Positions 50,829 through 64,000 of a stretch of DNA of 64,000 bases are shown here, in pieces. The notes below the pieces were generated by a model. That model ran no database searches. It saw only the letters and a program-made list of their open reading frames with translations, and was not told the DNA's origin. The translations under genes and the position numbers were made by a program. Source of the DNA: Methylibium sp. NZG (GTDB taxonomy: Bacteria; Pseudomonadota; Gammaproteobacteria; Burkholderiales; Burkholderiaceae_C); NCBI GenBank assembly GCA_001263235.1, contig LGRD01000038.1, positions 1 to 64,000 on the forward strand. Reading direction: 5' to 3'. How positions within the stretch are numbered: the first letter of the stretch is position 1; each line of letters opens with the position of its first letter.

Positions 50829-51191
50829 ATGGCTGACAACTTCGGATCGCGGCGCATCGTCGTCGGCGCGCACTACGGGCTGCGCGATTGGCTCTCGCAG
50901 CGCGTCACGGCGCTGCTGATGGCGCTGTTCACGCTGGCGCTGATCGGGCAGGTGCTGTTCGGCAGCGAAATGGGTTATGACAAGTGGGCCGGCATCTTCT
51001 CGCGCCAGTGGATGAAGGCGCTGACCTTCGTCGTCATCGTGTCGCTGCTCGTTCACGCGTGGGTGGGCATGCGCGACATCTGGATGGACTACGTCAAGTC
51101 GATGGGGCTGCGGCTGGCGATGCAGGTGTTCACGCTCGTCTGGCTGGTGGGTTGTGCCGGTTGGTCGATCCAGGTTCTGTGGAGACTTTGA
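50829..51191 (+). CDS. sdhD: Succinate dehydrogenase hydrophobic membrane anchor subunit
   Basis: A 120-residue SdhD with three membrane helices. [20 protein letters not shown] begins the first span; [20 protein letters not shown] carries the conserved [13 protein letters not shown] sequence with the haem-b histidine region. Together with SdhC it binds ubiquinone and haem and anchors SdhAB. It starts 12 bp after sdhC; its stop TGA shares a base with the sdhA ATG (TGATG), so translation is coupled. Confidence 0.93.
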   Translation: MADNFGSRRIVVGAHYGLRDWLSQRVTALLMALFTLALIGQVLFGSEMGYDKWAGIFSRQWMKALTFVVIVSLLVHAWVGMRDIWMDYVKSMGLRLAMQVFTLVWLVGCAGWSIQVLWRL

Positions 51192-53011
51192 TGCAAGCTG
51201 GAACCTCGGTGGTCTCCTCAGCGACAAGTTCGGTCGTTCGGCGCCGCTTCGACTTCGTCATCGTCGGTGCGGGCGGCTCGGGCATGCGTGCCTCGCTTCA
51301 ACTCGCGCGCGCCGGGCTCAACGTGGCGGTGCTGTCCAAGGTGTTCCCGACGCGTTCGCACACGGTGGCGGCGCAGGGCGGCATCGGCGCGTCGCTGGGC
51401 AACATGTCGGAAGACAACTGGCACTACCACTTCTACGACACCGTCAAGGGCTCCGACTGGCTGGGCGACCAGGACGCGATCGAATTCATGTGCCGCGAGG
51501 CGCCCAAGGTCGTCTACGAGCTCGAACACCTGGGCATGCCGTTCGACCGCAACCCCGACGGCACGATCTACCAGCGCCCGTTTGGCGGCCACACCGCCAA
51601 CTACGGCGAGAAGCCGGTGCAGCGCGCCTGCGCCGCGGCCGACCGCACCGGCCACGCGATGTTGCATACGCTGTACCAGCAGAACGTGAAGGCGCGTACC
51701 AACTTCTTCGTCGAGTGGATGGCGCTCGACCTGATCCGCGATGCCGAAGGCGACGTGGTGGGCGTGACCGCGATGGAAATGGAATCGGGCGAGGTGCAGA
51801 TTCTGGAGGCCAAGACCGTGCTGCTGGCCACCGGCGGCGCCGGGCGCATCTTCGCGGCCAGCACCAACGCATTCATCAACACCGGCGACGGGCTGGGCAT
51901 GGCGGCGCGCGCCGGCATTCCGCTCGAAGACATGGAGTTCTGGCAGTTCCACCCGACGGGAGTGCACAACGCCGGCGTGCTGCTGACCGAAGGCTGCCGC
52001 GGGGAAGGCGCGATCCTGCGCAACAGCGCGGGCGAGCGCTTCATGGAGCGCTACGCGCCGACGCTGAAAGACCTGGCGCCGCGCGACTTCGTCTCACGCT
52101 GCATGGACCAGGAGATCAAGGAAGGCCGAGGCTGCGGGCCCAACAAGGACTACATCCAGCTCGACATGACGCACCTCGGCGCCGACACGATCATGAAGCG
52201 CCTGCCCAGCGTGTTCGAGATCGGCCACAACTTTGCCAACGTCGACATCACCAAGGAGCCGATTCCGGTGGTGCCGACGATCCACTACCAGATGGGCGGC
52301 GTGCCGACCAACATCCACGGCCAGGTGGTGGTGCCGAAGGCGGGCAACCCGAACGAGGTGGTCAACGGCCTCTATGCGGTGGGCGAATGCGCGTGCGTCA
52401 GCGTGCACGGCGCGAACCGGTTGGGCACCAATTCGCTGCTCGACCTGTTGGTGTTCGGGCGCGCGGCGGGCAACCACATCGTCGACTCGGCGCTGAAGAC
52501 CAAGACGCACAAGCCGCTGCCCGCCGACGCCGCCGACTTCACGCTCTCGCGCCTGGCCCGGCTGGACGCCACCACCGGCGGCGAGTACGCACAGGATGTG
52601 GCCAACGACATCCGCGCCACGATGCAACTGCATGCCGGCGTGTTCCGCACCCAGGCATCGATGGACGAAGGCGTGGGCAAGATCGCCGCGCTGGCGCAAC
52701 GCGTGAAGGGCATCCATCTGGCCGACAAGTCCAACGTGTTCAACACCGCCCGCGTCGAGGCGCTGGAGGTCGAGAACCTGATCGAGGCGGCCCGCGCGAC
52801 CATGGTCTCTGCCGCAGCGCGCCGCGAGAGCCGCGGCGCCCACACCGTCAACGACTACGCCGACACGCCCGAGCACCCGAACGGCCGCAACGACGAAGTG
52901 TGGATGAAGCACTCGTTGTGGTACTCCGACGGCGACCGGCTCGACTACAAGCCAGTCAACCTGAAGCCGCTGACGGCCGAGTCGATCCCGCCCAAGGTCC
53001 GGACTTTCTGA
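51191..53011 (+). CDS. sdhA: Succinate dehydrogenase flavoprotein subunit
   Basis: A 606-residue catalytic subunit. FAD-binding [20 protein letters not shown] is followed by [19 protein letters not shown] with the histidine that covalently binds FAD. Active-site and substrate segments are [40 protein letters not shown] and [20 protein letters not shown]. It oxidises succinate to fumarate and passes electrons to SdhB. The ATG at 51191 overlaps the sdhD stop; the first 20 residues are slightly longer than in E. coli. The FAD assembly factor gene sdhE follows two genes later. Confidence 0.97.
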   Translation: MQAGTSVVSSATSSVVRRRFDFVIVGAGGSGMRASLQLARAGLNVAVLSKVFPTRSHTVAAQGGIGASLGNMSEDNWHYHFYDTVKGSDWLGDQDAIEFMCREAPKVVYELEHLGMPFDRNPDGTIYQRPFGGHTANYGEKPVQRACAAADRTGHAMLHTLYQQNVKARTNFFVEWMALDLIRDAEGDVVGVTAMEMESGEVQILEAKTVLLATGGAGRIFAASTNAFINTGDGLGMAARAGIPLEDMEFWQFHPTGVHNAGVLLTEGCRGEGAILRNSAGERFMERYAPTLKDLAPRDFVSRCMDQEIKEGRGCGPNKDYIQLDMTHLGADTIMKRLPSVFEIGHNFANVDITKEPIPVVPTIHYQMGGVPTNIHGQVVVPKAGNPNEVVNGLYAVGECACVSVHGANRLGTNSLLDLLVFGRAAGNHIVDSALKTKTHKPLPADAADFTLSRLARLDATTGGEYAQDVANDIRATMQLHAGVFRTQASMDEGVGKIAALAQRVKGIHLADKSNVFNTARVEALEVENLIEAARATMVSAAARRESRGAHTVNDYADTPEHPNGRNDEVWMKHSLWYSDGDRLDYKPVNLKPLTAESIPPKVRTF

Positions 53012-53021
53012 AGAACCCATC

Positions 53022-53726
53022 ATGACAAAGCGTGTCTTCCAGATCTATCGATACGACCCGGATACGGATTCGAAACCGCGCATGCAGACGCTGGAGGTCG
53101 AGCTCGACGGCAGCGAGCGCATGCTGCTCGATGCGCTGATGAAGCTGAAGGCGGTGGACCCGAGCTTGAGCTTCCGGCGCTCGTGCCGCGAAGGCGTGTG
53201 CGGGTCGGATGCGATGAACATCAACGGCAAGAACGGCCTGGCCTGCCTGACCAACATGCTGACGCTGAAGGACCCGATCGTCTTGAAGCCACTGCCCGGC
53301 CTACCGGTGATCCGCGACCTGATCGTGGACATGACGCAGTTCTTCAAGCAGTACCACTCGATCAAGCCCTACCTCGTCAACGACGAGATGCCGCCGGAGA
53401 AGGAGCGGTTGCAGTCGCCCGACGAACGCGACGAGTTGAATGGCCTGTACGAGTGCATCCTTTGCGCGAGCTGCACCACGAGCTGCCCGAGCTTCTGGTG
53501 GAACCCGGACAAGTTCGTCGGCCCGGCGGGGCTGCTGCAGGCCTACCGCTTCATTGCTGACAGCCGCGACCAGGACACCGCCGGGCGCCTGGACAACCTC
53601 GAAGACCCGTACCGCCTGTTCCGCTGCCACACCATCATGAACTGCGTCGACGTTTGCCCCAAGGGCCTGAACCCGACCAAGGCGATCGGCAAGATCAAGG
53701 AACTGATGGTGCGCCGCTCGGTGTGA
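53022..53726 (+). CDS. sdhB: Succinate dehydrogenase iron-sulfur subunit
   Basis: A 234-residue SdhB of normal length with three cluster motifs: 2Fe-2S in FRRSCREGVCGSDAMNINGK, 4Fe-4S in ECILCASCTTSCPSFWW, and 3Fe-4S in FRCHTIMNCVDVCPKGLNP. It relays electrons from SdhA to ubiquinone at SdhCD. It lies 10 bp after sdhA and 28 bp before sdhE in one operon. Confidence 0.98.
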   Translation: MTKRVFQIYRYDPDTDSKPRMQTLEVELDGSERMLLDALMKLKAVDPSLSFRRSCREGVCGSDAMNINGKNGLACLTNMLTLKDPIVLKPLPGLPVIRDLIVDMTQFFKQYHSIKPYLVNDEMPPEKERLQSPDERDELNGLYECILCASCTTSCPSFWWNPDKFVGPAGLLQAYRFIADSRDQDTAGRLDNLEDPYRLFRCHTIMNCVDVCPKGLNPTKAIGKIKELMVRRSV

Positions 53727-53754
53727 CGCGGCCGTCAAAGGACAACCACCCGCG

Positions 53755-54065
53755 ATGCAGACCGTTGTCGACGCCCGATCGCTCAGCAAGCTGAAGTGGC
53801 GTTGCCGCCGTGGCCTGCTTGAGAACGACCTGTTCATCGAACGATTCTTTGCCCGCCACGAGGCCACGCTGACGCAGCGGCAGGCACAGGGCTTGCGAAT
53901 GTTGATGGACCTGAGCGACAACGACCTGCTGGACCTGCTGCTGGCGCGCACCGAGCCGGCGGGCGCGCTGGTCCGGCCTGACGTGCTGGAGGTGCTGCAG
54001 CTGATGCGAACACCGCCGCTGGACCGGTCCCATTTCAGCGAATCCGATCACTCCAAGGAACGAGC

Positions 54066-54069
<4 letters not shown>
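53755..54069 (+). CDS. sdhE: Succinate dehydrogenase FAD assembly factor
   Basis: A 104-residue SdhE/DUF339 protein. The key motif [20 protein letters not shown] contains RGxxE, needed for covalent flavinylation of SdhA. The end [20 protein letters not shown] is a charged tail, slightly longer than in E. coli. Its ATG-side position after sdhB and its 4-bp overlap (ATGA) with gltA tie flavinylation of complex II to citrate synthase expression. Confidence 0.93.
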
Positions 54070-55379
<1,310 letters not shown>

Positions 55380-55384
55380 GACCG

Positions 55385-55420
55385 CCGCGCGCGCATTCGA
55401 CGCGCTCGACGCGCGCGCGG
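55385..55420 (+). terminator. GC-rich hairpin after gltA
   Basis: A perfect ten-base inverted repeat, CCGCGCGCGC (55385-55394) and GCGCGCGCGG (55411-55420), begins five bases after the gltA stop. No T-run follows. It may serve as a terminator or mRNA 3'-end stabiliser separating gltA from leuC. A possible leuC -10, TAAAAT, is at 55449-55454. Confidence 0.5.
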
Positions 55421-55481
55421 GCGGGCGGGGGCAAGCGGCGCGAGCGCCTAAAATCTGCGCTCCTCCGATGACAGGTTCGCC

Positions 55482-56921
55482 ATGACTCCGGCCAACACGA
55501 TCAATACGCCCCACGCCCGCACGCTCTACGACAAGCTCTGGGACGAACACGTCGTCCACACCGAGGATGACGGAACGGCGGTGCTTTACATCGACCGCCA
55601 CCTGGTGCATGAAGTGACCAGCCCCCAGGCGTTCGAGGGCCTTGACCTGGCGGGCCGCAAAGTTTGGCGACTGTCGGCCAACCTGGCGGTGAGCGACCAC
55701 AACGTGCCGACCACCGACCGCTCGCAAGGCATCAAGGACCCGATCTCGCGCCTGCAAGTCGACACGCTGGACGCCAATTGCGATCGTGTCGGCATCACGC
55801 AGTTCAAGATGAACGACCTGCGCCAGGGCATCGTGCACGTGATCGGCCCCGAGCAAGGCGCCACGCTTCCGGGCATGACTGTTGTGTGCGGCGACTCGCA
55901 CACGTCCACGCACGGTGCGTTCGGCGCCCTCGCACACGGCATCGGCACCAGCGAGGTCGAGCATGTGCTGGCCACGCAGACGCTGCTGGCGCGCAAGGCC
56001 AGGAACATGCTCGTTCGGGTGGAAGGCACGCTGGCCCGAGGTTGCGGCGCCAAGGATCTGGTGCTGGCGGTGATCGGAAAGATCGGCACCGCCGGCGGCA
56101 CCGGCCACACGATCGAGTTTGCCGGTTCGGCGGTGCGCGCGCTCAGCATGGAAGGGCGCATGACGGTGTGCAACATGGCGATCGAGGCCGGTGCGCGCGC
56201 CGGCCTGGTGGCGGTGGACGACACGACAATCGCCTACGTGAAGGGCCGGCCGTTCACGCCCAAAGGCGTGGAGTGGGATCAGGCGGTGAGCTACTGGCGC
56301 AGCCTTCACTCCGACCCCGGTGCGCACTGGGACACGGTGATCGAACTCGATGCGGCGCAGATTCGGCCCCAGGTGACATGGGGCACATCGCCCGAGATGG
56401 TGCTGTCGATCGACGATCGCGTGCCCGACCCCGACCGTGAGAAAGACGCCAACAAGCGCGGTGCCATCGAGCGCGCGCTGGAGTACATGGCGCTGGCGCC
56501 GAACAAGCCGATCGCCGACATCCTGATCGACAAGGTGTTCATCGGCTCATGCACCAACTCGCGAATCGAAGACCTGCGCGAAGCCGCCGCAGTGGTGCAG
56601 CGCATGGGGCGCAAGCTGGCCTCGAACGTGAAGCTGGCAATGGTCGTGCCGGGCTCCGGGCTGGTGAAGCAGCAGGCCGAGCGCGAGGGGCTCGACGTGG
56701 TGTTCAAGGCGGCGGGCTTCGAGTGGCGCGAGCCGGGCTGTTCGATGTGTCTGGCGATGAACGCCGACCGGCTGGAGCCCGGCGAGCGCTGCGCGTCGAC
56801 GTCGAACCGCAACTTCGAGGGCCGCCAGGGTGCCGGTGGGCGCACGCACCTCGTGAGCCCGGCGATGGCCGCGGCGGCAGCGATCGAAGGCCATTTCGTC
56901 GACGTGCGGCGGCTCGCCTGA
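55482..56921 (+). CDS. leuC: 3-isopropylmalate dehydratase large subunit
   Basis: A 479-residue LeuC. With LeuD it isomerises 2-isopropylmalate to 3-isopropylmalate in leucine synthesis. It is an aconitase relative: cluster cysteines lie in [20 protein letters not shown] and [20 protein letters not shown], and [20 protein letters not shown] and [20 protein letters not shown]-type substrate segments are present (here [18 protein letters not shown]). It is the first gene of leuCDB, 102 bp after gltA. The ATG at 55482 begins [20 protein letters not shown]; the extra N-terminal residues are not conserved. Confidence 0.97.
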   Translation: MTPANTINTPHARTLYDKLWDEHVVHTEDDGTAVLYIDRHLVHEVTSPQAFEGLDLAGRKVWRLSANLAVSDHNVPTTDRSQGIKDPISRLQVDTLDANCDRVGITQFKMNDLRQGIVHVIGPEQGATLPGMTVVCGDSHTSTHGAFGALAHGIGTSEVEHVLATQTLLARKARNMLVRVEGTLARGCGAKDLVLAVIGKIGTAGGTGHTIEFAGSAVRALSMEGRMTVCNMAIEAGARAGLVAVDDTTIAYVKGRPFTPKGVEWDQAVSYWRSLHSDPGAHWDTVIELDAAQIRPQVTWGTSPEMVLSIDDRVPDPDREKDANKRGAIERALEYMALAPNKPIADILIDKVFIGSCTNSRIEDLREAAAVVQRMGRKLASNVKLAMVVPGSGLVKQQAEREGLDVVFKAAGFEWREPGCSMCLAMNADRLEPGERCASTSNRNFEGRQGAGGRTHLVSPAMAAAAAIEGHFVDVRRLA

Positions 56922-56937
56922 TCTGGGGCCAACAAAC

Positions 56938-57582
56938 ATGCAAGCATTCAAGATTCACACCGGACGCGTGGCGCCGATGGACCGCGAGAACGTCGACACC
57001 GACGCGATCATCCCGAAGCAGTTCCTGAAGTCGATCAAGAAGTCGGGCTTCGGCCAGAACCTGTTCGATCAGTGGCGCTACCTCGATCCAGGCTTTCCGG
57101 GCCAGGACCCGGCGTTGCGCAAACCCAACCCCGATTTCGTGCTGAACCAGCCGCGTTACCAAGGTGCGTCGGTGCTGCTCGCGCGCAAGAACTTCGGCTG
57201 TGGTTCGTCGCGCGAGCATGCGCCGTGGGCGATCGATCAGTATGGTTTTCGCGCGCTGATCGCGCCGAGCTACGCCGACATCTTCTTCAACAACTGCTTC
57301 AAGAACGGCCTGCTGCCGATCGCGCTGCCCGAGCATGAAGTGGCGAAGCTGTTCGACGAGGTCTACGCCTTCGTCGGCTACGAACTCACCATCGACCTGG
57401 AGCGCCAGGTGGTGCGCAAGCCCGACGGCAGCGAGCTGCAGTTCGACGTGGAGCCGTTCCGCAAGTTCTGCCTGCTCGGCGGTTTCGACGACATCGGGCT
57501 GACCTTGCGGCACGCCGACAAGATAAGAGCCTTCGAGGCCGAGCGGCTGCTGAAGAAGCCGTGGCTCGCGCACCGCATTTGA
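56938..57582 (+). CDS. leuD: 3-isopropylmalate dehydratase small subunit
   Basis: A 214-residue LeuD. The conserved start [20 protein letters not shown] and the swivelling-domain motif [20 protein letters not shown] are diagnostic, as is [20 protein letters not shown]. It pairs with LeuC to form the active enzyme. It begins 16 bp after leuC and ends 22 bp before leuB, so all three are one transcript. Confidence 0.98.
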   Translation: MQAFKIHTGRVAPMDRENVDTDAIIPKQFLKSIKKSGFGQNLFDQWRYLDPGFPGQDPALRKPNPDFVLNQPRYQGASVLLARKNFGCGSSREHAPWAIDQYGFRALIAPSYADIFFNNCFKNGLLPIALPEHEVAKLFDEVYAFVGYELTIDLERQVVRKPDGSELQFDVEPFRKFCLLGGFDDIGLTLRHADKIRAFEAERLLKKPWLAHRI

Positions 57583-57604
57583 CCGCGATTTCAGGGATCA
57601 ACAC

Positions 57605-58723
57605 GTGAAGATTGCAATCCTGCCGGGTGACGGCATCGGCACCGAGATCGTCGCCCAGGCGGTGCGGGTGCTGGAGGTGCTGGACCTGAAGATCGAGGCC
57701 GAGCAGGCGCTGGTGGGCGGTGCGGCCTACGAGGCGCACGGCCATCCGCTGCCGGAGTCCACACTCAAGCTTGCGCAGGCCGCCGACGCAGTGCTGTTCG
57801 GCGCCGTCGGCGACTGGAAGTACGACAAGCTGGAGCGCGCGCTGCGCCCCGAGCAAGCGATCCTGGGCCTGCGCAAGCACCTCGGCCTGTTCGCCAACTT
57901 CCGCCCGGCGATCTGCTACGAACAGCTGACGCATGCATCGAGCTTGAAGCCTGAATTGGTGGCGGGGCTCGACATCTTGATCATTCGCGAGCTGACCGGC
58001 GACATCTACTTTGGCCAGCCGCGCGGCCGGCGCGCGTCACCCGACGGCGCGTTTGCCGGCGCCGAGGAAGCCTTCGACACGATGCGCTACACCCGCCCCG
58101 AGATCGAGCGCATCGCGCACGTCGCGTTTCAGGCCGCGCGCAAGCGCAACAAGCGCCTGACCAGCGTGGACAAGGCCAACGTGCTGGAGACGTTCCAGTT
58201 CTGGAAGGACGTGGTCACCGAAGTGCACGCACAGTACCCCGACGTGGCACTGGACCACATGTACGTCGACAACGCTGCGATGCAGCTTGTGAAGGCGCCG
58301 AAGAAGTTCGACGTGGTCGTCACCGGCAACATGTTCGGCGACATCCTGTCTGACGAGGCGGCGATGCTGACTGGCTCCATCGGCATGCTGCCGTCGGCCT
58401 CGCTGAACGCATCGGGCAAGGGCCTGTACGAGCCCAGCCACGGCAGCGCGCCCGACATTGCGGGCAAGGACCTGGCCAATCCGCTGGCTACAATCTTGTC
58501 CGCTGCCATGATGCTCCGCTTCTCACTCCAACAGCCAGAGGCTGCCGACCGGATCGAGTCGGCCGTCCAGCACGTGCTCGCCACCGGGCTTCGCACGGCC
58601 GATATCTGGTCGGAAGGCACGACGAAGGTCGGCACCCGCGCCATGGGCGATGCGGTGGTGGCCGCGTTGTCCGGCGACACCAGCAAAGAGATCGCCATCA
58701 AAAAGATCATCACCAAGAGCTAG
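57605..58723 (+). CDS. leuB: 3-isopropylmalate dehydrogenase
   Basis: A 372-residue LeuB that oxidatively decarboxylates 3-isopropylmalate to 2-ketoisocaproate with [23 protein letters not shown] starts the protein; [12 protein letters not shown] and the metal/NAD site [20 protein letters not shown] and [20 protein letters not shown] are typical. It ends the leuCDB unit and precedes asd by 85 bp. The start GTGAAG at 57605 is a GTG or ATG choice: the codon read here gives [10 protein letters not shown], immediately after a CAAC spacer. Confidence 0.97.
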   Translation: MKIAILPGDGIGTEIVAQAVRVLEVLDLKIEAEQALVGGAAYEAHGHPLPESTLKLAQAADAVLFGAVGDWKYDKLERALRPEQAILGLRKHLGLFANFRPAICYEQLTHASSLKPELVAGLDILIIRELTGDIYFGQPRGRRASPDGAFAGAEEAFDTMRYTRPEIERIAHVAFQAARKRNKRLTSVDKANVLETFQFWKDVVTEVHAQYPDVALDHMYVDNAAMQLVKAPKKFDVVVTGNMFGDILSDEAAMLTGSIGMLPSASLNASGKGLYEPSHGSAPDIAGKDLANPLATILSAAMMLRFSLQQPEAADRIESAVQHVLATGLRTADIWSEGTTKVGTRAMGDAVVAALSGDTSKEIAIKKIITKS

Positions 58724-58808
58724 CAGGCTCCGGTTCGTCTCGCCCATCCCTGGCGAATCGAGCCGGGGGACAAGAGGTTTCAACAAACTTTCTGAAAGGG
58801 CGAACACG

Positions 58809-59936
58809 ATGAGACTCACAGCATTGGTCGGCTGGCGCGGCATGGTCGGCTCCGTGTTGATGGACCGCATGCAGGCCGAGGGCGACTTCGACTTCATTGA
58901 GCCGCTGTTCTTCAGCACCAGCAACGCGGGTGGTGCGGCGCCGAAGATGGCGAAGAACGAGACGCGGCTGCAAGACGCGCACGACATCGAGGCCCTCAAG
59001 CGCTGCGACGTGATCATCACTGCCCAAGGTGGCGACTACACCAGCGAGGTGTTCCCGAAGCTGCGCGCCGCGGGATGGAAGGGCCACTGGATCGACGCCG
59101 CGTCGACGCTGCGCATGAAGGACGATGCCGTCATCATCCTCGACCCGGTGAACCTGCCGGTCATCAAGGCGGCGATGGCGCGCGGTGGCCGCAACTGGAT
59201 CGGCGGCAACTGCACGGTGAGCTGCATGCTGATGGGCGTGGGTGCGTTGTACAAGGCCGGGCTCGTGGAGTGGATGAGCACGATGACCTACCAGGCGGCC
59301 TCCGGCGGCGGCGCAGCGCACATGCGCGAGTTGCTGACGCAGTACGGCACGCTGCACGCCGAGGTCAAGGGCCTGCTCGACGACCCGAAGAGCGCAATCC
59401 TCGAAATCGACCGCCGCACCGTCGCCGCGCAACGTGCGCTGGGCGAGGCAGAGACCACAAACTTCGGCGTTCCGCTGGGCGGCAGCCTGATTCCGTGGAT
59501 CGACAAGGACATGGGCGGCGGCGTGAGCCGCGAGGAGTGGAAGGGCGGCGCCGAGACCAACAAGATCCTCGGCCTCGGCAACGCGGGTGCGCCCAGCCAC
59601 GTGCCCGTCGACGGCTTCTGCGTGCGCGTGGGCGCCATGCGCTGTCATAGCCAGGCGTTGATGTTCAAACTCAAGAAGGATGTGCCGCTCGAAGACATCG
59701 AGGCCCTGATCGCCAACGACAACGCATGGGTCAAGCTCATCCCGAACCACCGAGAGGCCACCCTCAGCGGCCTGACGCCGGTGGCTGTCACCGGCACGAT
59801 GGACATTCCGGTCGGCCGTGTCCGCAAGCTGGCGATGGGCCCTCAGTACCTGGGTGCGTTCACGATCGGCGACCAGTTGCTGTGGGGTGCTGCCGAGCCC
59901 CTGCGGCGCATGCTTCGCATCCTGCTCGAGGCGTGA
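58809..59936 (+). CDS. asd: Aspartate-semialdehyde dehydrogenase
   Basis: A 375-residue Asd of the Gram-negative type. It reduces aspartyl phosphate to aspartate semialdehyde for lysine, diaminopimelate, methionine and threonine. NADP binding is at [18 protein letters not shown]; the catalytic cysteine is in [20 protein letters not shown], and the active His lies in [20 protein letters not shown]. The ATG at 58809 gives the family start [12 protein letters not shown]. It stands between leuB and fimV, the order common in Burkholderiales and Pseudomonas. Confidence 0.97.
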   Translation: MRLTALVGWRGMVGSVLMDRMQAEGDFDFIEPLFFSTSNAGGAAPKMAKNETRLQDAHDIEALKRCDVIITAQGGDYTSEVFPKLRAAGWKGHWIDAASTLRMKDDAVIILDPVNLPVIKAAMARGGRNWIGGNCTVSCMLMGVGALYKAGLVEWMSTMTYQAASGGGAAHMRELLTQYGTLHAEVKGLLDDPKSAILEIDRRTVAAQRALGEAETTNFGVPLGGSLIPWIDKDMGGGVSREEWKGGAETNKILGLGNAGAPSHVPVDGFCVRVGAMRCHSQALMFKLKKDVPLEDIEALIANDNAWVKLIPNHREATLSGLTPVAVTGTMDIPVGRVRKLAMGPQYLGAFTIGDQLLWGAAEPLRRMLRILLEA

Positions 59937-59958
59937 TTTGCCGGCGGGCTAGGGGGGC

Positions 59959-59979
59959 GCATCACAGTTGCTGTGATGC
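59959..59979 (+). terminator. Hairpin after asd
   Basis: GCATCACAG-TTG-CTGTGATGC is a perfect nine-base-pair stem with a three-base loop, 23 bp past the asd stop. There is no T-run, but it is the only strong structure before the fimV promoter. Confidence 0.55.
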
Positions 59980-60043
59980 ACAATCCCGCGCTTGAAGGGG
60001 CGCAGTTCGTGAAACAGGTCCGAATGTCAGCCATTCCTTGAGC

Positions 60044-60072
60044 TTGTCAGCGTATCTCATTGATGCTATTGT
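60044..60072 (+). promoter_or_regulatory. Sigma-70-type promoter of fimV
   Basis: TTGTCA (60044-60049), a 17-bp spacer and TATTGT (60067-60072) form a good promoter in an AT-rich patch, about 100 bp upstream of the fimV start. It implies a leader of roughly 95 nt. Confidence 0.65.
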
Positions 60073-60174
60073 GTTTTTATTGTTGCGCTGTGGAAATGCT
60101 TGCATGAAGTGGGTGCCGCTGTCGGCGACGGCGGGTGTCATCAGGCACCCGTTTGATCTATCTTGGGAGACGCC

Positions 60175-62916
<2,742 letters not shown>

Positions 62917-62927
62917 AGAGCCTGGCC

Positions 62928-63737
62928 GTGAGCGAGCGGGCCTCGCCTGCTCTGCAGCGGCTGGTCTTGGGCGTCGGCTACCGGGGCCAGGCGTACCAGG
63001 GGTGGCAAAGTCAGGCGGGCCGCAACACGGTCCAGGACCACCTCGAAGCCGCTCTCTCAAGCTTTGCAGCGATGCCGGTGCGCACCGTCTGCGCAGGCCG
63101 CACCGATGCCGGGGTGCACGCGCTCAATCAGGTCGTGCATGCGGACATCACCGTCGAGCGGCCCGCCGCCTCATGGGTTCGAGGCACCAACCGTTTCCTG
63201 CCCGCTGACATCGCCGTGCAGTGGTGTCGCACCACGACGCCAGCGTTCCATGCCCGCTTCAGCGCGCTGGGTCGGCGCTATGTCTACCTGATCCTGCAAG
63301 CGCCGACCCGGCCGGCGCTGGAGGTGGGCTCGGTGGGCTGGTGCTTTCGCCCGCTGAATGGCGACGCGATGCGCAACGCGGCCGCCCGATTGCAGGGCGA
63401 ACACGACTTCAGCGCCTTCCGCTCGTCGCAGTGCCAGGCGGCCTCTCCAGTGAAGACCATCCGCTCGATCGCCATCCATCAGCGCGGCGCGTACTGGCGT
63501 TTCGAGTTCGACGCCTCGGCCTTCCTGCACCACATGGTGCGCAACATCATGGGCTGCCTTGTTGCCGTCGGCACGGGCGCCAAGCCGGCCGGCTGGCTGG
63601 ACGACGTGCTCGCATCCCGGCGTCGGGAGCTCGCCGCGCCGACCTTTTCGGCCGCAGGGTTGTACTTCGTGGGCCCGTACTACGATGCGGTTCACGACAT
63701 TCCGATCCACACGCCCGCGATGGATTGGTTGCCGTGA
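62928..63737 (+). CDS. truA: tRNA pseudouridine(38-40) synthase
   Basis: A 269-residue TruA. It converts uridines 38-40 of the tRNA anticodon arm to pseudouridine. The catalytic aspartate is in VCAGRTDAGVHALNQVVHAD; YRGQAYQGWQSQAGRNTVQD, FDASAFLHHMVRNIMGCLV and GLYFVGPYYD are family marks. The start is GTG at 62928, 11 bp after fimV. Its stop overlaps a possible GTG of trpF, so truA and trpF are probably coupled. Confidence 0.95.
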   Translation: MSERASPALQRLVLGVGYRGQAYQGWQSQAGRNTVQDHLEAALSSFAAMPVRTVCAGRTDAGVHALNQVVHADITVERPAASWVRGTNRFLPADIAVQWCRTTTPAFHARFSALGRRYVYLILQAPTRPALEVGSVGWCFRPLNGDAMRNAAARLQGEHDFSAFRSSQCQAASPVKTIRSIAIHQRGAYWRFEFDASAFLHHMVRNIMGCLVAVGTGAKPAGWLDDVLASRRRELAAPTFSAAGLYFVGPYYDAVHDIPIHTPAMDWLP

Positions 63738-63748
63738 AGGCGGCCTCG

Positions 63749-64000
63749 ATGAACCAGCGAACTCGAATCAAGATTTGCGGCCTGACGCGCGAGGCCGATG
63801 TCGACGCCGCGGTCGAGGCAGGTGCCGACGCGATCGGATTTGTTCTGTACGACAAAAGTCCGCGCCGCGTCAGCGTCAGCCGCGCCGCTGACCTGGCCGG
63901 TCGTCTTCCAGCGTTTGTGATGCCGGTCGGCTTGTTCGTCAACGCGACCGCAGGCGAAGTCGCCTTGGCCACGCAAACCATTCCGCACCTGCTGCTGCAG
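63749..64000 (+). CDS. trpF: Phosphoribosylanthranilate isomerase, N-terminal fragment cut by window end
   Basis: The first 84 codons are visible; the gene runs past position 64000. The start RIKICGLTREADVDAAVEAG is diagnostic for TrpF with the catalytic cysteine in KICGLT, followed by GADAIGFVLYDKSPRRVSVS. It isomerises phosphoribosylanthranilate in tryptophan synthesis. The ATG at 63749 has AAGGCGG eight bases upstream; a GTG at 63734 overlapping the truA stop would add five residues. trpB would be expected next by synteny. Confidence 0.93.
   Translation, partial: MNQRTRIKICGLTREADVDAAVEAGADAIGFVLYDKSPRRVSVSRAADLAGRLPAFVMPVGLFVNATAGEVALATQTIPHLLLQ

Overview
The window is GC-rich chromosomal DNA, about two thirds G+C by eye, with tightly packed genes. 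Gene content and order point to a betaproteobacterium of the order Burkholderiales, probably the Leptothrix/Rubrivivax/Methylibium side. The main clue is the run gntR-sdhCDAB-sdhE-gltA-leuCDB-asd-fimV-truA-trpF with mdh divergent from it. An EpsL-type exopolysaccharide protein and a ZnuD-like zinc receptor fit the same assignment. This placement is inference from synteny and protein style, not from a search.

Layout. At 1-1542 is the end of an exopolysaccharide cluster (gmd fragment, epsL). At 1790-1837 is a 3' half of a tRNA-Lys(CUU) gene. From there to 13558 lies one self-contained block: a GlxA-type regulator, an alpha-oxoamine-synthase-like PLP enzyme, and a seven-gene minus-strand operon. 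The operon encodes a solute-binding protein, an M81 (MlrC-like) peptidase, two permeases, a double ATPase, a class I amidotransferase-type hydrolase and a D-amino-acid dehydrogenase-like flavoenzyme. The block ends at a second, identical 38-bp tRNA-Lys 3' end (13521-13558), which is followed by a terminator hairpin. This looks like a tRNA-integrated catabolic island for an unusual peptide or D-amino-acid compound, and it is the most interesting part of the window.

From 13.7 to 34.6 kb is a mosaic of small units. These are a YdcF protein, a ribbon-helix-helix protein, a periplasmic sugar dehydrogenase with a cytochrome c, a TonB receptor, msrA, a His-rich protein with a ZnuD-like receptor, pdxH, a MobA-like transferase and a ChaC-like cyclotransferase. 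They are followed by the Entner-Doudoroff pair edd-eda behind a palindromic operator, an orphan ParD-like antitoxin, glyoxalase I, a GFA protein, a GDT1-type cation exporter, an SDR-MBL pair, a BamE-like lipoprotein, an ArsC/Spx-like protein, a Rieske protein and an AlkC/AlkD-like HEAT protein.

From 34.6 to 64 kb is central metabolism: acnA, serC-serA, sbcB, two lipoproteins, acnB, a vapBC toxin-antitoxin pair with a clear operator, a CitE-like lyase overlapping mdh, a GntR regulator, sdhCDAB-sdhE-gltA, leuCDB, asd, fimV, truA and the start of trpF. Citrate synthase, two aconitases, succinate dehydrogenase and malate dehydrogenase are therefore all encoded within about 21 kb. No rRNA, CRISPR array, insertion sequence, integrase or intact tRNA gene was seen.
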